DNA from: Polytrichum commune
Lineage: Eukaryota > Streptophyta > Polytrichopsida > Polytrichales > Polytrichaceae
Direction of reading: 5' to 3'
Assembly: GCA_950295325.1 (NCBI GenBank)
Contig: OX485803.1
Coordinates: forward strand, 25,792,001-25,856,000
Length of the DNA stretch: 64,000 bases
The position numbers and the translations under genes are program-made. This document shows, piece after piece, positions 33,211 to 44,630 of this stretch (position 1 is the stretch's first letter; each line of letters opens with the position of its first letter). Under the pieces are notes generated by a model that made no database searches, was not told the origin of the DNA, and was given only the letters and a program-made list of their open reading frames with translations.

Positions 33211-35374
33211 CCCACCATGTAAAACAACCCCCCCCCCCATCCCAACGAACTCATATGGAATTTGTAACCATATAAACTTACATAAACATCATGCATCCTC
33301 AACCTCTTTCGAATACAATAACATACTTAATATATTGATCATCAATGTCATGGTTGACTACAACTTTGAGTTCTCATCGATATAAGAAAATATCTCAAAC
33401 ATGATTCAAAAAATTGTACAAGCTTCCAAATATGAATTCGAGACTTGATGAGGACTCGTACGAGTCACGTTTTTAAGGCACACGTTGAGGGGCCTACATC
33501 GAGCCCCTTATACTTTCGAGTGGTAAACCCAAAGAAAAAGAAACTATAAAATATAGAATGATCCGGAGGCACTTTAATGATCACCATTCATAGTTAATGC
33601 AAGGACCGGAATCTAGGAAGATTAGACATGATGATTACCGAGTGTTGGATGGTGTTGGTTAGGTCACTTATTAGAAACGGTACATCCAAAGCCACTTGAT
33701 TCATATATGATTATGACACGAGGGAAATTATTACAACTACATGTGTATTGTAGCGTTCGATCGACAACGGAAATATGTACACAAGTGTGTAAGAGAAGGA
33801 GTTATAAAAGAACACCCTAGTCTAATCAATGGCTTGGATCAAATCATTGCCTTTGGTGCAATTATATTGTTTAATCTACATTTTGGATTCAAATTTTGAG
33901 GAGGTTGAGATTCATTGACGAAAGGCAAATCAAGGTCGTATTGAAGTGGTTCATTCATGTTACCAAGTGTGTTGTTGAGATCATTACTTTGACCACACGA
34001 AATCGAATCGTTGTTTTGAATTCAAAACTTCACGAAAACAATGTCTCTCCGGCCTACAATAGATAGAGTGCATCATAGTCTTGCATGATACACTCTACCT
34101 TGATATTGACTAATAGTGTGGTATAAGAGACAAATTTGAAGGAAGAAAAGAGAAAGACATATCTTTGTGATTTTTTTTAGTTTAGTTTAATGTAATGTAA
34201 TTATCCATTTTTATTTTATTTTGATTATTCCTTTTCCCCCACTACCTATGTGCTTTTTTTGTGGTGACTTCTTCAAGAGAGCACTCCTTGCCTATAAGGT
34301 AAGCTTGACCATGTGAAAAGGCACGAAATGCTCCTATCCTTGTAGTTCACATCGGTTTTAAGACAACTCAATGTAATATGACGTTCAATTTTGTGATGTT
34401 CTCAATCTGAGAAATTTCTTTGTTTTCCATGTTTTGTAGTTCAAAAATCTCCCCACAATGCTTGGTTCACAATAATAACACAACAACACTTGGTAAAGTG
34501 ATACTTTACATATACTTGTATCTTATGTGTTTATTTTGGAACCTTTTACCATTCCATCATACACCATTTTATTAATTTATATAATACTTTGTCTTTTTTG
34601 GCACACGTGTTATAGTTATGCTCCGTAACCCGCTTTAGGTTGATACTCGAGGAACAAATAGTGAACCTAACAAATGTTGGAAGATTAATGAACCATTTGA
34701 GGTTAGTGGGCCACTCCAACAATTAGTTTGCCACTTGAGATTAGCGAACTCCATTTTGGGACTAGTCGACCTAGTGCCACTTAGATAGTTAATGGGCCAC
34801 CCACATGAAGGTAATAGGAGGTGGAGAAGGATGGAGGCCAATAAATGATGTATGTGCAAGTTCTTTTAATTTCTTCATCCCTAGAGAGTGCAAATGTAGA
34901 TCCTAGAGTTCAATCTACCAATTTGAATGTAAATGAAGACGAAGGTTATATGTTTTGCTTTCACTACATATAAAGTGAGGACTAATGTTAGCTCGCCTTA
35001 TTAATGAAGTCATAGGATATCAAGAGCAAGGGTCCTTTGCATCTTCGTTTTTATAAATACACAAGCTATTGATTTAACTTTCTTTACAAAAGTGTATATC
35101 AGTATAGCTATTTGAGTATTGTTACAAAGTGAATTTGGTTGCGTATGATATCTAAAGTGTAAGATGGTACAAAGAGAGTTCTTGAGGTGAAGAGAGAGAG
35201 AGATCTTAATGAGTTGAAATTTGTTATAAGCGATGATTACATGCGAGGAAGAATGCTTAGAAATGCGAGAAAAATCATTGAGGAGTGCAAGGAGGAAATA
35301 TTGACATGTAGAGTGATTGATTGCGTGTGTAAGGGATAGATGGGCAACATGTGAGTCGATGGATAATGTGCTAA
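33211..35374. other. intergenic, no supported gene
   Basis: AT-rich, with stop codons in all frames. A 13-bp inverted pair (TAGAGTGCATCAT / ATGATACACTCTA) lies near 34,065-34,100. I see no transposon proteins or gene-like exons. Confidence 0.5.
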
Positions 35375-35376
35375 TA

Positions 35377-35531
35377 GCCCACTCACACTTACTGGTGTGG
35401 GCCACCAGTGTACAGTTCCTACCAACACTGGTTACATTCAGTGGTTGTCATCAGCTATACCAATTCTAAAAGTGGCCCTTGCTGGTAGGAACTGTTCACT
35501 GGTGCCCCCGCACTATTAAGTGTGGGTGGGC
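35377..35531. mobile_element. foldback MITE, 155 bp, TA duplication
   Basis: Arms of about 55 bp. The left arm starts GCCCACTCACACTTA and includes CACCAGTGTACAGTTCCTAC; the right arm is its mirror (GTAGGAACTGTTCACTGGTG..GTGGGC). TA flanks both sides (35,375-35,376; 35,532-35,533). The centre (about 35,432-35,478) is unpaired. Non-coding. Confidence 0.78.
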
Positions 35532-35707
35532 TATAAGACAATACAATTGCAAAAACGGTGAGGATGTGTAATCGAAAAGGAAACGAGAGGAGGAAACAAG
35601 AAGCATGCAATTGGCATAAGGATAAACTATTGTTCAACTACTTCTCTCTTACTTAATTGCCAATACTTTCCATTATCTTAGGTCTCTAAACATACATAAC
35701 ACTACTA

Positions 35708-35860
35708 AGCAGTGTGCGTTTGTTCATGTGGGCCACGAGAACTCGATCATGGGATGCCCCAACCTAATGCAAGGAGACTCAGATTGAGTTTGAATTTGCA
35801 CTAGGTTGGGGCATCTCATGATTATATTCTCAAGGCCCACATGAACGAATGCACATTGCT
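35708..35860. mobile_element. foldback MITE, 153 bp, TA duplication
   Basis: Arms of about 65 bp around a roughly 23-nt loop. AGCAGTGTGCGTTTGTTCAT at the left is mirrored by ATGAACGAATGCACATTGCT at the right, and GGGATGCCCCAACCTA by TAGGTTGGGGCATCTC near the loop. TA flanks both sides. It lies 176 bp from another foldback element of nearly the same length but different sequence. Confidence 0.8.
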
Positions 35861-35862
35861 TA

Positions 35863-37082
35863 ATAATGTTGTGTACATCATTGAAGGAGGTAATTGAATC
35901 AATGAGCACTAATTACACACACATAAGCTACCACATGTAATTGATGCATTTGAAGTCACCAAACTATTTAAATCATAAGTCACGAGTATACTTCAAACAC
36001 TTACAATATTTTAGACTATTGCTTCATGTATAAATGAAAGCAATCAATCTTGCAATATTCAAGAAGTCCAATAACTATAACTTGAGTTTGAGTATCTCAT
36101 TTAATGAGGGTGGGCTAATAGTGGATGTGGGAAATTAGTGAAGGTGATACTAAATTTCTCTACGCCATGAAATTAGTGCCACCAAAAAGATCTAGGAAAT
36201 ATTGTTCATATCAACATTCTTCATTAAAATATTATTCATAGCTACATTGTCCAATGAAAATACCAACATTATTCATCTTGGCCCTATTCATTGACAAGCA
36301 TGTATTTGCATAAATTTTTTGAATACTCTACAAACACCTTATAATATACTTTTTTTTTCTTGTTTGGAATGTGTGGTAAACGAGTACTTGTTCATGATTT
36401 AGTACCAGTTAGTAAAAAAATTAGCCCACGCTAAATTTGAGACTTGGCAAATTAGTGCATGTTTCGAGAACGAGTACCACACACACTAATTGGGATATTG
36501 AATGTAGCTACTTGAAGGAAAAAATAAACTTACTACTTGGGTATTTGGTACTTGGAACTTGGATATCTAGTGCATTAATGGAAATTTACTTGGAAATTTG
36601 CTACTTTCAACAATGAGGGGACACTTAGATTATCAAGGCTACTTGGATACTTGGTTCTACTTCACATATAAACTAGCACAATACTTGATCTTAAAGATGG
36701 ATTCCAACACAATTTGAAAAAAAAATATAGCAATTAAATAGGAAAAAAAAACTTCTATCACTACAAAAGAATCAAAATTCTCCAAACCCAAGAGCATCCT
36801 AGGACACTTTTTCATATGAACAAGCATGAAACAACATAGTTTAGTTTCTCCAACTCGGTGTCATATTACAAATATTCATAAACTATGTGGATGAGATTAC
36901 AAGCGAGTTGGCTAAAAAGTGAATTTGGGAAATTATGCATAAAATGATCCAAGTTCATGAAAAAATAATTATTAACAACCTATAGAGTGGAGTGCCATGT
37001 TTCTCTTCTACACACGAAGAATATAATCATGAATGCACACGAGACACCATATTATATACATCGAGAACTTTCAAACTTTTGC
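35863..37082. other. intergenic, no supported gene
   Basis: AT-rich DNA without recognisable genes. Near 36,520-36,660 there is a phrase repeated several times (ACTTGG-TA-TTTGGTACTTGG and similar), which looks like a short degenerate tandem repeat. Confidence 0.5.
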
Positions 37083-37165
37083 ACATTACCCAACCATAGG
37101 AGAGAAACAATAAGATGATCCTCTCTCCTCCCCCGAGCTCTCTCTTATACCTCAAAGGCAATTCT
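37083..37165. repeat. inverted copy of 39,465-39,545
   Basis: CCCAACCATAGGA..CCTCTCTCCTCCCCCGAGCT is mirrored by AGCTCGGGGGAGGAGAGAGG..TCCTATGGTTGGG at 39,490-39,545. It brackets the CA/TA microsatellites and the TCTAACTCC repeat arrays lying between, so a 2.4 kb stretch has an overall inverted-repeat character. Confidence 0.7.
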
Positions 37166-37363
37166 AGTCTTATCTATCTTTATCCATAGTACCCAAGATA
37201 TGCTATTAGAAGTCTCGAGTCTTATTAAATTTAAACTGGAGTTTCTTTATCTATATACATAGACCTTTTCACTATATGATCTTATTTTATCTTTTGGGTT
37301 AATCACAACCCTTTAGGTGGATTGTCTAATTCCAACTTGATGCATTAATTTGTTCTTCTAACA

Positions 37364-37400
<37 letters not shown>
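37364..37400. repeat. CA/TA compound microsatellite
   Basis: A CA run followed by a TA run. A longer one of the same composition and order lies at 39,365-39,444. Confidence 0.95.
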
Positions 37401-37629
37401 GATAATATTTTTCTTTGTTTCTTTCTTTGTCGTGACTTCTCTATTCTCACTATAGCAATAGTGGGGAAGCCCAACAATAGATAATAATACAACACTTTTA
37501 TTGGTTGTGTTTGTAGGACAAAGACTATGCATCATCTTCTATGTTTCAAGAGCAAATTTCCTAACCACTTTGTGTTCACACTTGGACATTAATTGTGTCC
37601 TTCTATTTTTGGTGTGGTTAGTTGAATGT

Positions 37630-37910
37630 GTATGTTAACTATATATATATACATAGTTAACTATAGTTTCTCCCTAAAATGTATTGAAAAATAATATAGT
37701 TAACTATGGATATTTTGGCAATAAAAATTTAATTCTAAATTGTCGGGTGATAAATGAGTAGCTTCAGTCCTTCACCCGCATTTGAGAAGAAGGTGCATAA
37801 AATCCAAGAAAATAATGGTTATAGATATAGTAAATAGCCATGGAATGGCATGAGCAAACTGGACAACTACAATTATAGTCTTTCGTAGTAAAGGACAAAG
37901 CCTCACGGTT
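37630..37910 (-). repeat. family C-like repeat, inverted relative to 40,965-41,225
   Basis: TAGTTAACTATAGTTTCTCC, CTAAAATGTATTGAAAA, ATAGCCATGGAATGGCATGA, GCAAACTGGACAACTACAAT and AAAGGACAAAGCCTCAC have mirrored counterparts at 40,965-41,225. The similarity continues to the outer side (37,500-37,620 with 41,240-41,360 through AACACTTGGACATTA / TAATGTCCAAGTGT), so the pair is a long interrupted inverted repeat. Confidence 0.65.
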
Positions 37911-38149
37911 CTACCGCTTTCTTGTTTTCATTATCTATTTTGCGCCCATCCTTAATACTTTGGACATAGTGCATTCTTTTCAAATTTATGATCTTTTGGC
38001 GGTTGCAACGCATAAATCGTAGCAAATTCTTTTAGCTGATGGATGAATCATCATAGAGAAACATTGCAATTAAATGAATTGCATATTTCTAATAAATTGT
38101 TGTACTTGGGGCAACTAATACCAACTTGATTCAGTCATCCATTGTTATA

Positions 38150-38515
38150 GATGGACTGTCTAAGTCCAAATTTACTCATTCATCCATTCCTCAAGTTGGA
38201 ACTGTTTAATTCCAACTTCATTCGTTTATTCATTGAGAGTTGTGTAGCTCTTATGAATAACATCCACCCAACATGAGTTGTTTAGTTCCGATTCTTATCC
38301 TCTAGTTGGAGTTGTCTAACTCCAACACAAAGATCATTCAGAGGGAGGTATCTAACTCCCAATTGGAATTGGCTAATTCAACGCAAACATCTTTAGTTGG
38401 GAGTTGTTTAACGCCCGTGCACAATTCCTTTCATGGGTTGTTTAGCCCCTGTGCAACATTATTTCTTGGGTTGTTTGACCCAATTTTTTTTGGAGTTGTC
38501 TAACTGCAAACACCA
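38150..38515. repeat. array of the palindromic phrase GGAGTTGTCTAACTCC, left arm
   Basis: Units of about 35-50 bp, each containing GTTG(G/A)A-(C/G)TGTCTAA-TCCAAC or a variant such as GGGTTGTTTAGCCC. The phrase at 38,307-38,325 is almost a perfect palindrome. Units vary mainly by paired changes on both sides of the centre, for example GGGAGTTGTTTAACGCCC. Non-coding. Confidence 0.7.
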
Positions 38516-38989
38516 TTTTGCTCACATGCTAAGTGCAACAACATATGGTTAGTATCTGTTTTTTGCATAATCCAACTTTAAATATTTCAATCCCAAGTAT
38601 ATCACAACCAAGTTATGAAAAAATCAATTCTATAGTTTGTCAAACTAGGGTTGGTAAGCTAAGTTGTATTTGCATTGACCAAATCACATTGCTATGAGAT
38701 GGGCCAAAACTTAAGGTGGTGGATCCCACAAACCACACTTTATTTTAGATCTCAAAGTTCTTTAGAACATTTATCCATTAAACCTAAAAAATTAAAGGAC
38801 TATACAAAGTAGTATTGATGAATTTATTTGGTTATTTAATGTTTTCTAATATGCTATAATCATCTCGTAGTACTACATAATCTATAAAATGATATTCTTA
38901 ACCTCGGTGTTATGTAACTAGAAATATTGATGGGTGTGAATCTTCTACTCACATGTGCTAATGTGTAAGCATAGGATGATGGGAACAAG

Positions 38990-39300
38990 ACAACTCCCAA
39001 TTGAAGATGGATGGATTGGAGTTAGACAACTCCAAATTGACGACATGTGCACTGGAGTTAGACAACTCCAAATTGACGACATGTGCACTGGAGTTAGACA
39101 ACTCCACATTTAGTGCATTGGAATTAGACCATTCCAGATTGGGAACATGTGCATAAGAGTTGGACATCTCTAGATGAGGTGCACTAGAATTAGACAGTTC
39201 CAAGTAGAAGAATGGATGATGAATCAAGTTGGAATTAGACAGTTCCAACTAGAAGAATGGATGAATGAATGAAGTTGAAATTAGACATTTTCAACTGGAA
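38990..39300. repeat. array of the palindromic phrase GGAGTTAGACAACTCC, right arm
   Basis: Inverted counterpart of 38,150-38,515. At least six units read (A/G)GAGTTAGACAACTCC(A/C)A with spacers such as TTGACGACATGTGCACT. Two neighbouring units at 39,018-39,090 are nearly identical. Confidence 0.72.
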
Positions 39301-39360
39301 GAATGTGATTGAGTTAAAAGATGGAAGAAGGTTCTAGAAGAAACAAGATAGAAGATTCAG

Positions 39361-39364
<4 letters not shown>

Positions 39365-39444
<80 letters not shown>
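39365..39444. repeat. CA/TA compound microsatellite, 80 bp
   Basis: CA repeats to about 39,402, then TA repeats. Simple repeat only. Confidence 0.97.
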
Positions 39445-39450
<6 letters not shown>

Positions 39451-39724
39451 TGGAAATGTGAATTTAAAATAATGCCTATGGCATAAGGAAAAGCTCGGGG
39501 GAGGAGAGAGGGGCTTTTTGTATCTCTCGATCCTATGGTTGGGTGGTTGAGCTTAGACCAAGATCTAATTGGTCTATGATTGTAATTAGATGTTATAAAG
39601 AAAATTAATTGAGTTCTTCCACCCATCATTTTTATTGATAATTGTTATTGTGAAAGTTGGTGGCAAACATTTGGGAGGTTTGTTACACTTGGCCATTTAA
39701 CAACACAAATTAGTATTCAGTTAG

Positions 39725-39935
39725 TCAAATACAACAAGTTAACGTATCATCACTTAATAAGCTCTTAATTGATACCCTAATATTCAATCATTTGACAACC
39801 TAATATAGTGGTTAGGCATTCACACACACCAAGTTAGAGTATCGTCATGAAACAAATTATTGATTAATACTTTTTTAATCACTTAAAAACCTAAATTAAT
39901 AGTTAGGCGTTCACAAATAACATGTTAGGGTAACA
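39725..39935. repeat. two tandem units of about 107 bp
   Basis: The phrases CAAGTTA(A/G)(C/A)GTATC(A/G)TCA, ATCA(T/C)TT(G/A)A(C/A)AACCTAA and TAGT(G)GTTAGGC(A/G)TTCAC occur in the same order twice, with a third start at 39,926 (ATGTTAGGGTAAC). Non-coding. A CAA run follows at about 39,934-39,950. Confidence 0.6.
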
Positions 39936-40229
39936 ACAACAACAACAACATAGTTATTAAAGCCTATGATTGGCAAATTTGTGATGAAGGATCCATGGTT
40001 TCCAACAAATGTATATATTCTAGCTATATTATATTTCAATAAAAACAATGGTATCCATATAACATTTATTTCAATAATATTATAAAAATATATTCACAAA
40101 ACATAACACACACTAAAAAAAGACTGATGAAGGGTTCATGGTTTTCAATCAATCGTATACATAATAGAGACACAATCAAACTTATGCAAAGGGAGTTGTC
40201 ATGAAATGCATAAGTGAGAATGTATGTAC

Positions 40230-40945
40230 ATGAACATGAACATCATCATCTTATAAGAAAATGAAAGATAAGGAAGAGATATTACCACTAACTAGTACTA
40301 CGTTGGGGTATTATCATTGCATCTTACAACAAACACGTAGAATATGCATGTTATGAATGTGAGGTTAGGGTTTATAATTGGTATAGGTATTGGAATTAAT
40401 GATTAAGGTAGCGACTGTGATACATGCTCTCAATTTACACCCTAATAAAGACATTTAAGGCCATTTTATAAATTGGAATGTAATTTAACAACCCCATATG
40501 TGTGTATTTACTTTGAAACTATGATTAATTGAATGTCTACAATATGAATGTTTTCTTATTGTTCACATAGAAGGACACCACAAAGATGATGATATTTACA
40601 CGAGGAAACATGTGCATGTTTTTCAACAATTGGAAGATTATATTATTATTATTATTTCTTCAATAAAGCCTTGAAGATATGAGCAATCCAATAAGCGAAG
40701 TGAATTAGCTATAAATATCATTAAATATCGATTAATGATTGATGTTAAGGGATTGTGCTATTTAACAAAATGGATCAAAAGCCACATCATGCATACCCTC
40801 CCACCCCCTCTAGTTCATAAAAACTTTGGAAAATAAAAGTCCAAGCTCATCATGTGCATATGTTTTCCTCCTTACTTTGAGATTAGTAAAGAGGGAACAA
40901 TGAAGGCCTACCTTCCAACTTGCAATGCACCCTCTAAAACAAGAA
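40230..40945 (+). repeat. dispersed repeat H, copy 2
   Basis: Diverged, slightly shorter copy of 32,200-33,210 in the same orientation. It includes CACTAACTAGTACTACGTTG, ACATGCTCTCAATTTACACC, TGGAATGTAATTTAACAACC and TTTCCTCCTTACTTTGAGAT. Non-coding. Confidence 0.6.
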
Positions 40946-40964
40946 AATGTTAAAATTGTGAGGC

Positions 40965-41225
40965 TTTGTCCTTTCTTATGAAACACTGTAATTGTAGTTG
41001 TACACTTTGCTCATGCCAGTCCATGGCTATTTACTATACCTATAACCAACTATAATCAGTTATATTTTTTTTCAATACATTTTAGGGAACAACTATAGTT
41101 TATATATATATAAACTATAGTTTACTACATTTTTTGGTAGGTCAAATTGCAAACAACTATAGTTACGAAAGGCAACTAGTTAATTAAAAGTTGAATTAGT
41201 TGGTTAGTTGTCCAAGGTATGCAAG
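40965..41225 (+). repeat. family C-like repeat, partner of 37,630-37,910
   Basis: Carries ATACATTTTAGGGAACAACT, ACTATAGTTTATATATATAT, GTAGGTCAAATTGCAAACAA, CGAAAGGCAACTAGTTAA and GTTGTCCAAGGTATG. It shares these blocks with the MULE-like element at 41,897-42,517, including the TTGTCCAAGG end. Confidence 0.65.
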
Positions 41226-41896
41226 TTTTCATCGTTCACGTTAAATAAATTGGACCAAAAATAGCAAGAACAAGTAATGTCCAAGTGTGAATGCAAAATG
41301 GTTAGGAACATAAAAGTTGATGCATAGTACTCTTGGTCCTATAGACAAGCCAACAAACACCATACCACACACATGATGAATTCATCCATTTTTGGGGGTT
41401 GGATGAGCTAACGTAGACATTGCGAATCCTCAACTGCCTCTTTGAAGGACTTCCCCAATAACTTTAAGTTACTAAATAGGGTGCTATGCTCCAACCCACC
41501 CATGCTAGTGGGACATGTCTACAATCACATGAGGTGAAAACACATGCATTTATGTTACGACATGCATAGTTTTTTCTTAGACAATTTGACCCTAGAACAA
41601 AAATTAGAGACCCTTGAATTAGTATAGTGGGACCCACTCGAGATGGATAAACCACAAACCTATAGGTCTTTGCTTTTATTACTACACTAAGTTATATCTA
41701 TATATATATAATTACCATATATGTAAATAGTCATATGGTAATTTATGTCATTTTGGTAATTTTTTCTTATGACACTTTTTATGGATAAGTTTGCAAGTAA
41801 TGTCATCCCAACTCACTTTTAGTTCGTCTAAAATGCAAATTATTGAAACAAAATTTGGTATATTCAACATGTGAACATTTATGTAATGAAATATTG

Positions 41897-42517
41897 CAAA
41901 ACCTTGGACAACGAACAACTAACTCAACTATTTGTTAACTAGTTGCCTTTCGTAACCATAGTTGTTTGTGATTTGACCTGCCAAAAAATGTAGTTAACTA
42001 TAGTTGTTTTAATTTTAGTCTACCAAAAAATCTAGTAAACTATAGTTATATCTAGTTAACTAAAGTTGAGTGCAGCTTGCAATGTAGTACCAGGACATAT
42101 CAAAGCATCTATATCTTTTATTTTTTCCTTTTATTTGTAATTTTAAAATTGGGACCTAATTCCATTGTGACTCGTACTCAATCAACACCCAATGAATATG
42201 ACCTCATTATCTATAAGTAACTTAAAGTATAATGGGTTCAACTGTTGCAAGGAACAATGGGTTCTATTCCTTATTGGAATAGGCTAGCACGGGTGACAAA
42301 CGTTGATTATAACATAAGGTCTCTTTTACAAATTATTGTAATATATTTCATTTCATTTTTTGAGATAAATGAAAGAACTCGCCGGTTGGCTCCTTACATA
42401 TTTTGGGACTCTCGAGTTATAGTTGTTTGAATTTTTCTAGTTAACTACAATTGTTCCCTAAAATGTATTGAAATAAATATAGTTAATTGTAGTTATTTTG
42501 ACAATTGTCCAAGGTCT
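41897..42517. mobile_element. MULE-like MITE inserted in B4
   Basis: The flanking 9-bp GAAATATTG is perfectly repeated (41,888-41,896 and 42,518-42,526). The ends are CAAAACCTTGGACAA on the left and, on the complement, AGACCTTGGACAA on the right. A 9-bp duplication fits Mutator-like elements. The 621-bp interior is full of TAGTTAACTATAGTT-type motifs and has no transposase. Relatives lie at 37,630-37,910 and 40,965-41,225. Confidence 0.75.
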
Positions 42518-42667
42518 GAAATATTGTCTTGGATGAAAATTCAATTAGTAAGTGAGAGTTATTGTAACATTGTAGATCTACAATGCCCAATTTTGTCTAC
42601 AAGGGAAGACAAACAATGTTAGGTTTACATTTAGTGTTGGCAACATTACACGGGCGGTTTACAATTA

Positions 42668-43078
42668 GGGTCGGTTTAGACTATGGTGAAGAAGTGCACT
42701 AGTCAAGAATTTAGAAGGAATGAAGCAATATAATTGGCTACAAAATGGGTTCTTCACCGGATAGGGTTTACGCTACGGCGAAGGTTTCTCTAGTGAAGAA
42801 CTACAAACATGGATGAAAATCTGACAAACGATTGTTAGCATGGCAACCTTTTTTTGCTAGGGGAGTTTTTTCGGAGGTCAAGTTCCTTTGGCAACCTCAA
42901 ACCCTCATACAAGAAACTCGACCTTTGAAGAACTTCAACTCAAGGCATTCTATTAATTATTATTTTTCAATCTTGTTCGCCATACCAACTGTTGCCTCAA
43001 ATAACCTTGTCTTGGGTTGAAATTACTGACCGATTAATACACTTCTTCACCGTAAACTAACTTACTCTAAACCGGCCC
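42668..43078. mobile_element. PIF/Harbinger (Tourist)-like MITE inserted in B4
   Basis: The left end is GGGTCGGTTTAGACTATGGT and the right end, on the complement, is GGGCCGGTTTAGAGTAAGTT. The duplication TTA lies at 42,665-42,667 and 43,079-43,081. Just inside both ends is a second mirrored block (GGTGAAGAAGTG / CACTTCTTCACC). The 411-bp element has a short unrelated frame (42,832-43,020) of no known kind. Confidence 0.8.
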
Positions 43079-43125
43079 TTACTAGTATTGAGCACGACAA
43101 TAGAGTTCGTGACAATATTTAGCGT

Positions 43126-43379
43126 AGACTCCTTTACCTTTAATTAACATGGTGGTGGGGCCCACCTTAAAGAGGTGGACGTTTAGCCGTGGCCCTACAA
43201 CCCTAACCTTACATACAAGCTTATTTAAAGAAAGACGGCCAGATTCCTCTTAATAGCCATTTATTACAAGCTGCATTTATCTTAAAATACACAATAAACC
43301 ACAACCTAACAATAGCTCTATAGACGACACTATCCATAATACTTATACGATACGATACTTATACGAATACGAAGAGACG
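43126..43379. other. upstream region of the ATPase gene
   Basis: AT-rich DNA ending in a short repetitive stretch, GATACGATACTTATACGAATACG (43,346-43,370). It probably belongs to the promoter of the plus-strand ATPase gene, but I do not see a convincing TATA box at a fixed spacing. Confidence 0.3.
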
Positions 43380-44629
43380 TACATTGTACGATACGGTCTT
43401 GAGCGAGATCTTGGCCCTGTCTGCTCATCCTCAAGGCGAAGCCAAGTGGGAATCCATCGTGGCCGTCCACTCTCCGAGGATCCAACGACTAGATTCCACT
43501 CTCTTCCCTCAAGGGAGGTGTGTTCCCTCCAGTTTCTTTTGTCTCTCTCCGTCTCGTTTCTTTCTTGTCAGCCGGACTCACACCCGAAACAGATCGGCCT
43601 ATAACTGACCAGATTCGCGCGCTGCGTCGTTGATGGATTCCGCACCCTTTTCCTTTTCACGAAGATCGGTAGTAGTTGCAACGTCAATTCGGGTTTCAGT
43701 ATGTTAGGTATTGAGTCCTCCAGTTTTTTTGCGAAAGTTTGCTTGCTTGCAGTGATGGTGATGATGTTGATGATGTTGATGAATGAGGTTTGCCTCCCTC
43801 CCTCCGCCGGCCTTTCCCTTTTGCTTCTCTCTCCCGGTCTCCTTCGTTCTTGGCGCTGAAAAGGAGGGAGAGAGAGTGAGAGAGAGAGAGAGAGGGGCTA
43901 AACGAGTGATCAGAGCGATTCGTGCATTCTGTCGTCGCGTTGATTCCGAGGCGTCATGTGGTGTATGTATTGAATCTCATGCTTTGGTTTGGTCACAAGA
44001 ATATGAGTCTCGTGGGTGTAGGTAATTCAAAGCTGATGAACAATTACCAGTTCTTCAACAGTTACTTTGCAATTTATTTGTGTCCTTGGGATCAAATTTT
44101 TGCGTGCCCAACTTCTATTTATATAGTTCACCTCAAGGGTCGGTTGCACGTTACAGCTCTACTTTGCTCAGTAGTAGATTCTTATAATCCAGTTCAAGAG
44201 ATATTTTTCTTGATGCTAGATTCAGTTTCTAGTTTTTGGCTCGACATTGTGATTGTAGGGGCTCAACTTAAGGATTATATCGTCTATGGACTTTAGCTTG
44301 CACTCATTGCTGGCATCATATCTTTAACAACTGCAACTCAATTGGCTGGACACTAGCGATTTATAGTTTATCAAATTTTCTCATGGAAAAGAATCCTGAC
44401 TTTGACGTGAAACATTGCTCTGCGTAAACAGTTCATTGAAGACCGTTCAAGGCTAACTGAGCTACAAGAGCGATCTTACACTTGAAGGAGTTGTCCTCTT
44501 CCTTAATGTCCAATACCCAGGTATTGGTCGAATGTTGAAACTTTGGGCTTGAAGATTTTGCAGTGTGCCAGGGGACTAATTTTTTGCTTGAGTGATGTTG
44601 TAACTCGCTTCAGTGACGGTTTTGAACAG
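43380..44629 (+). promoter_or_regulatory. probable 5' untranslated exon and leader intron of the ATPase gene
   Basis: From about 43,380 the base composition becomes richer in C and G, with pyrimidine runs typical of plant leaders (TTTTGTCTCTCTCCGTCTCG) and a GA run at about 43,866-43,893. A donor-like GTAG|GTAATT lies at 44,021/44,022 and an acceptor TTGAACAG ends at 44,629, one base before the start codon at 44,631. An intron of about 608 bp is inferred. The transcription start is not fixed, and small upstream reading frames exist (for example 43,783-44,025). Confidence 0.45.
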
Positions 44630-44630
44630 G

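Larger units (their letters stand above)
41700..43125 (-). mobile_element. dispersed repeat family B, copy B4, interrupted twice
   Basis: Family B sequence appears in three pieces: about 41,700-41,896, 42,518-42,667 and 43,079-43,125. In order the pieces give TAAGTTTGCAAGTAATGTCA, AACATTTATGTAATGAAATA | TTGTCTTGGATGAAAATTCA, GACAAACAATGTTAGGTTTA, GGGCGGTTTACAATTA | TAGTATTGAGCACGACAA and GACAATATTTAGCGTAG. These match the complement of the uninterrupted copy at 30.6 kb. The two gaps are transposons listed separately. Confidence 0.68.

Noticed and set aside
34057-34101. 13-bp inverted pair as a terminator or small-RNA hairpin
   Set aside because: It is too short to stand out in AT-rich plant DNA.
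37083-41400. LTR retrotransposon spanning the inverted domain
   Set aside because: The repeats are inverted rather than direct, and no integrase, reverse transcriptase or primer-binding site is seen.
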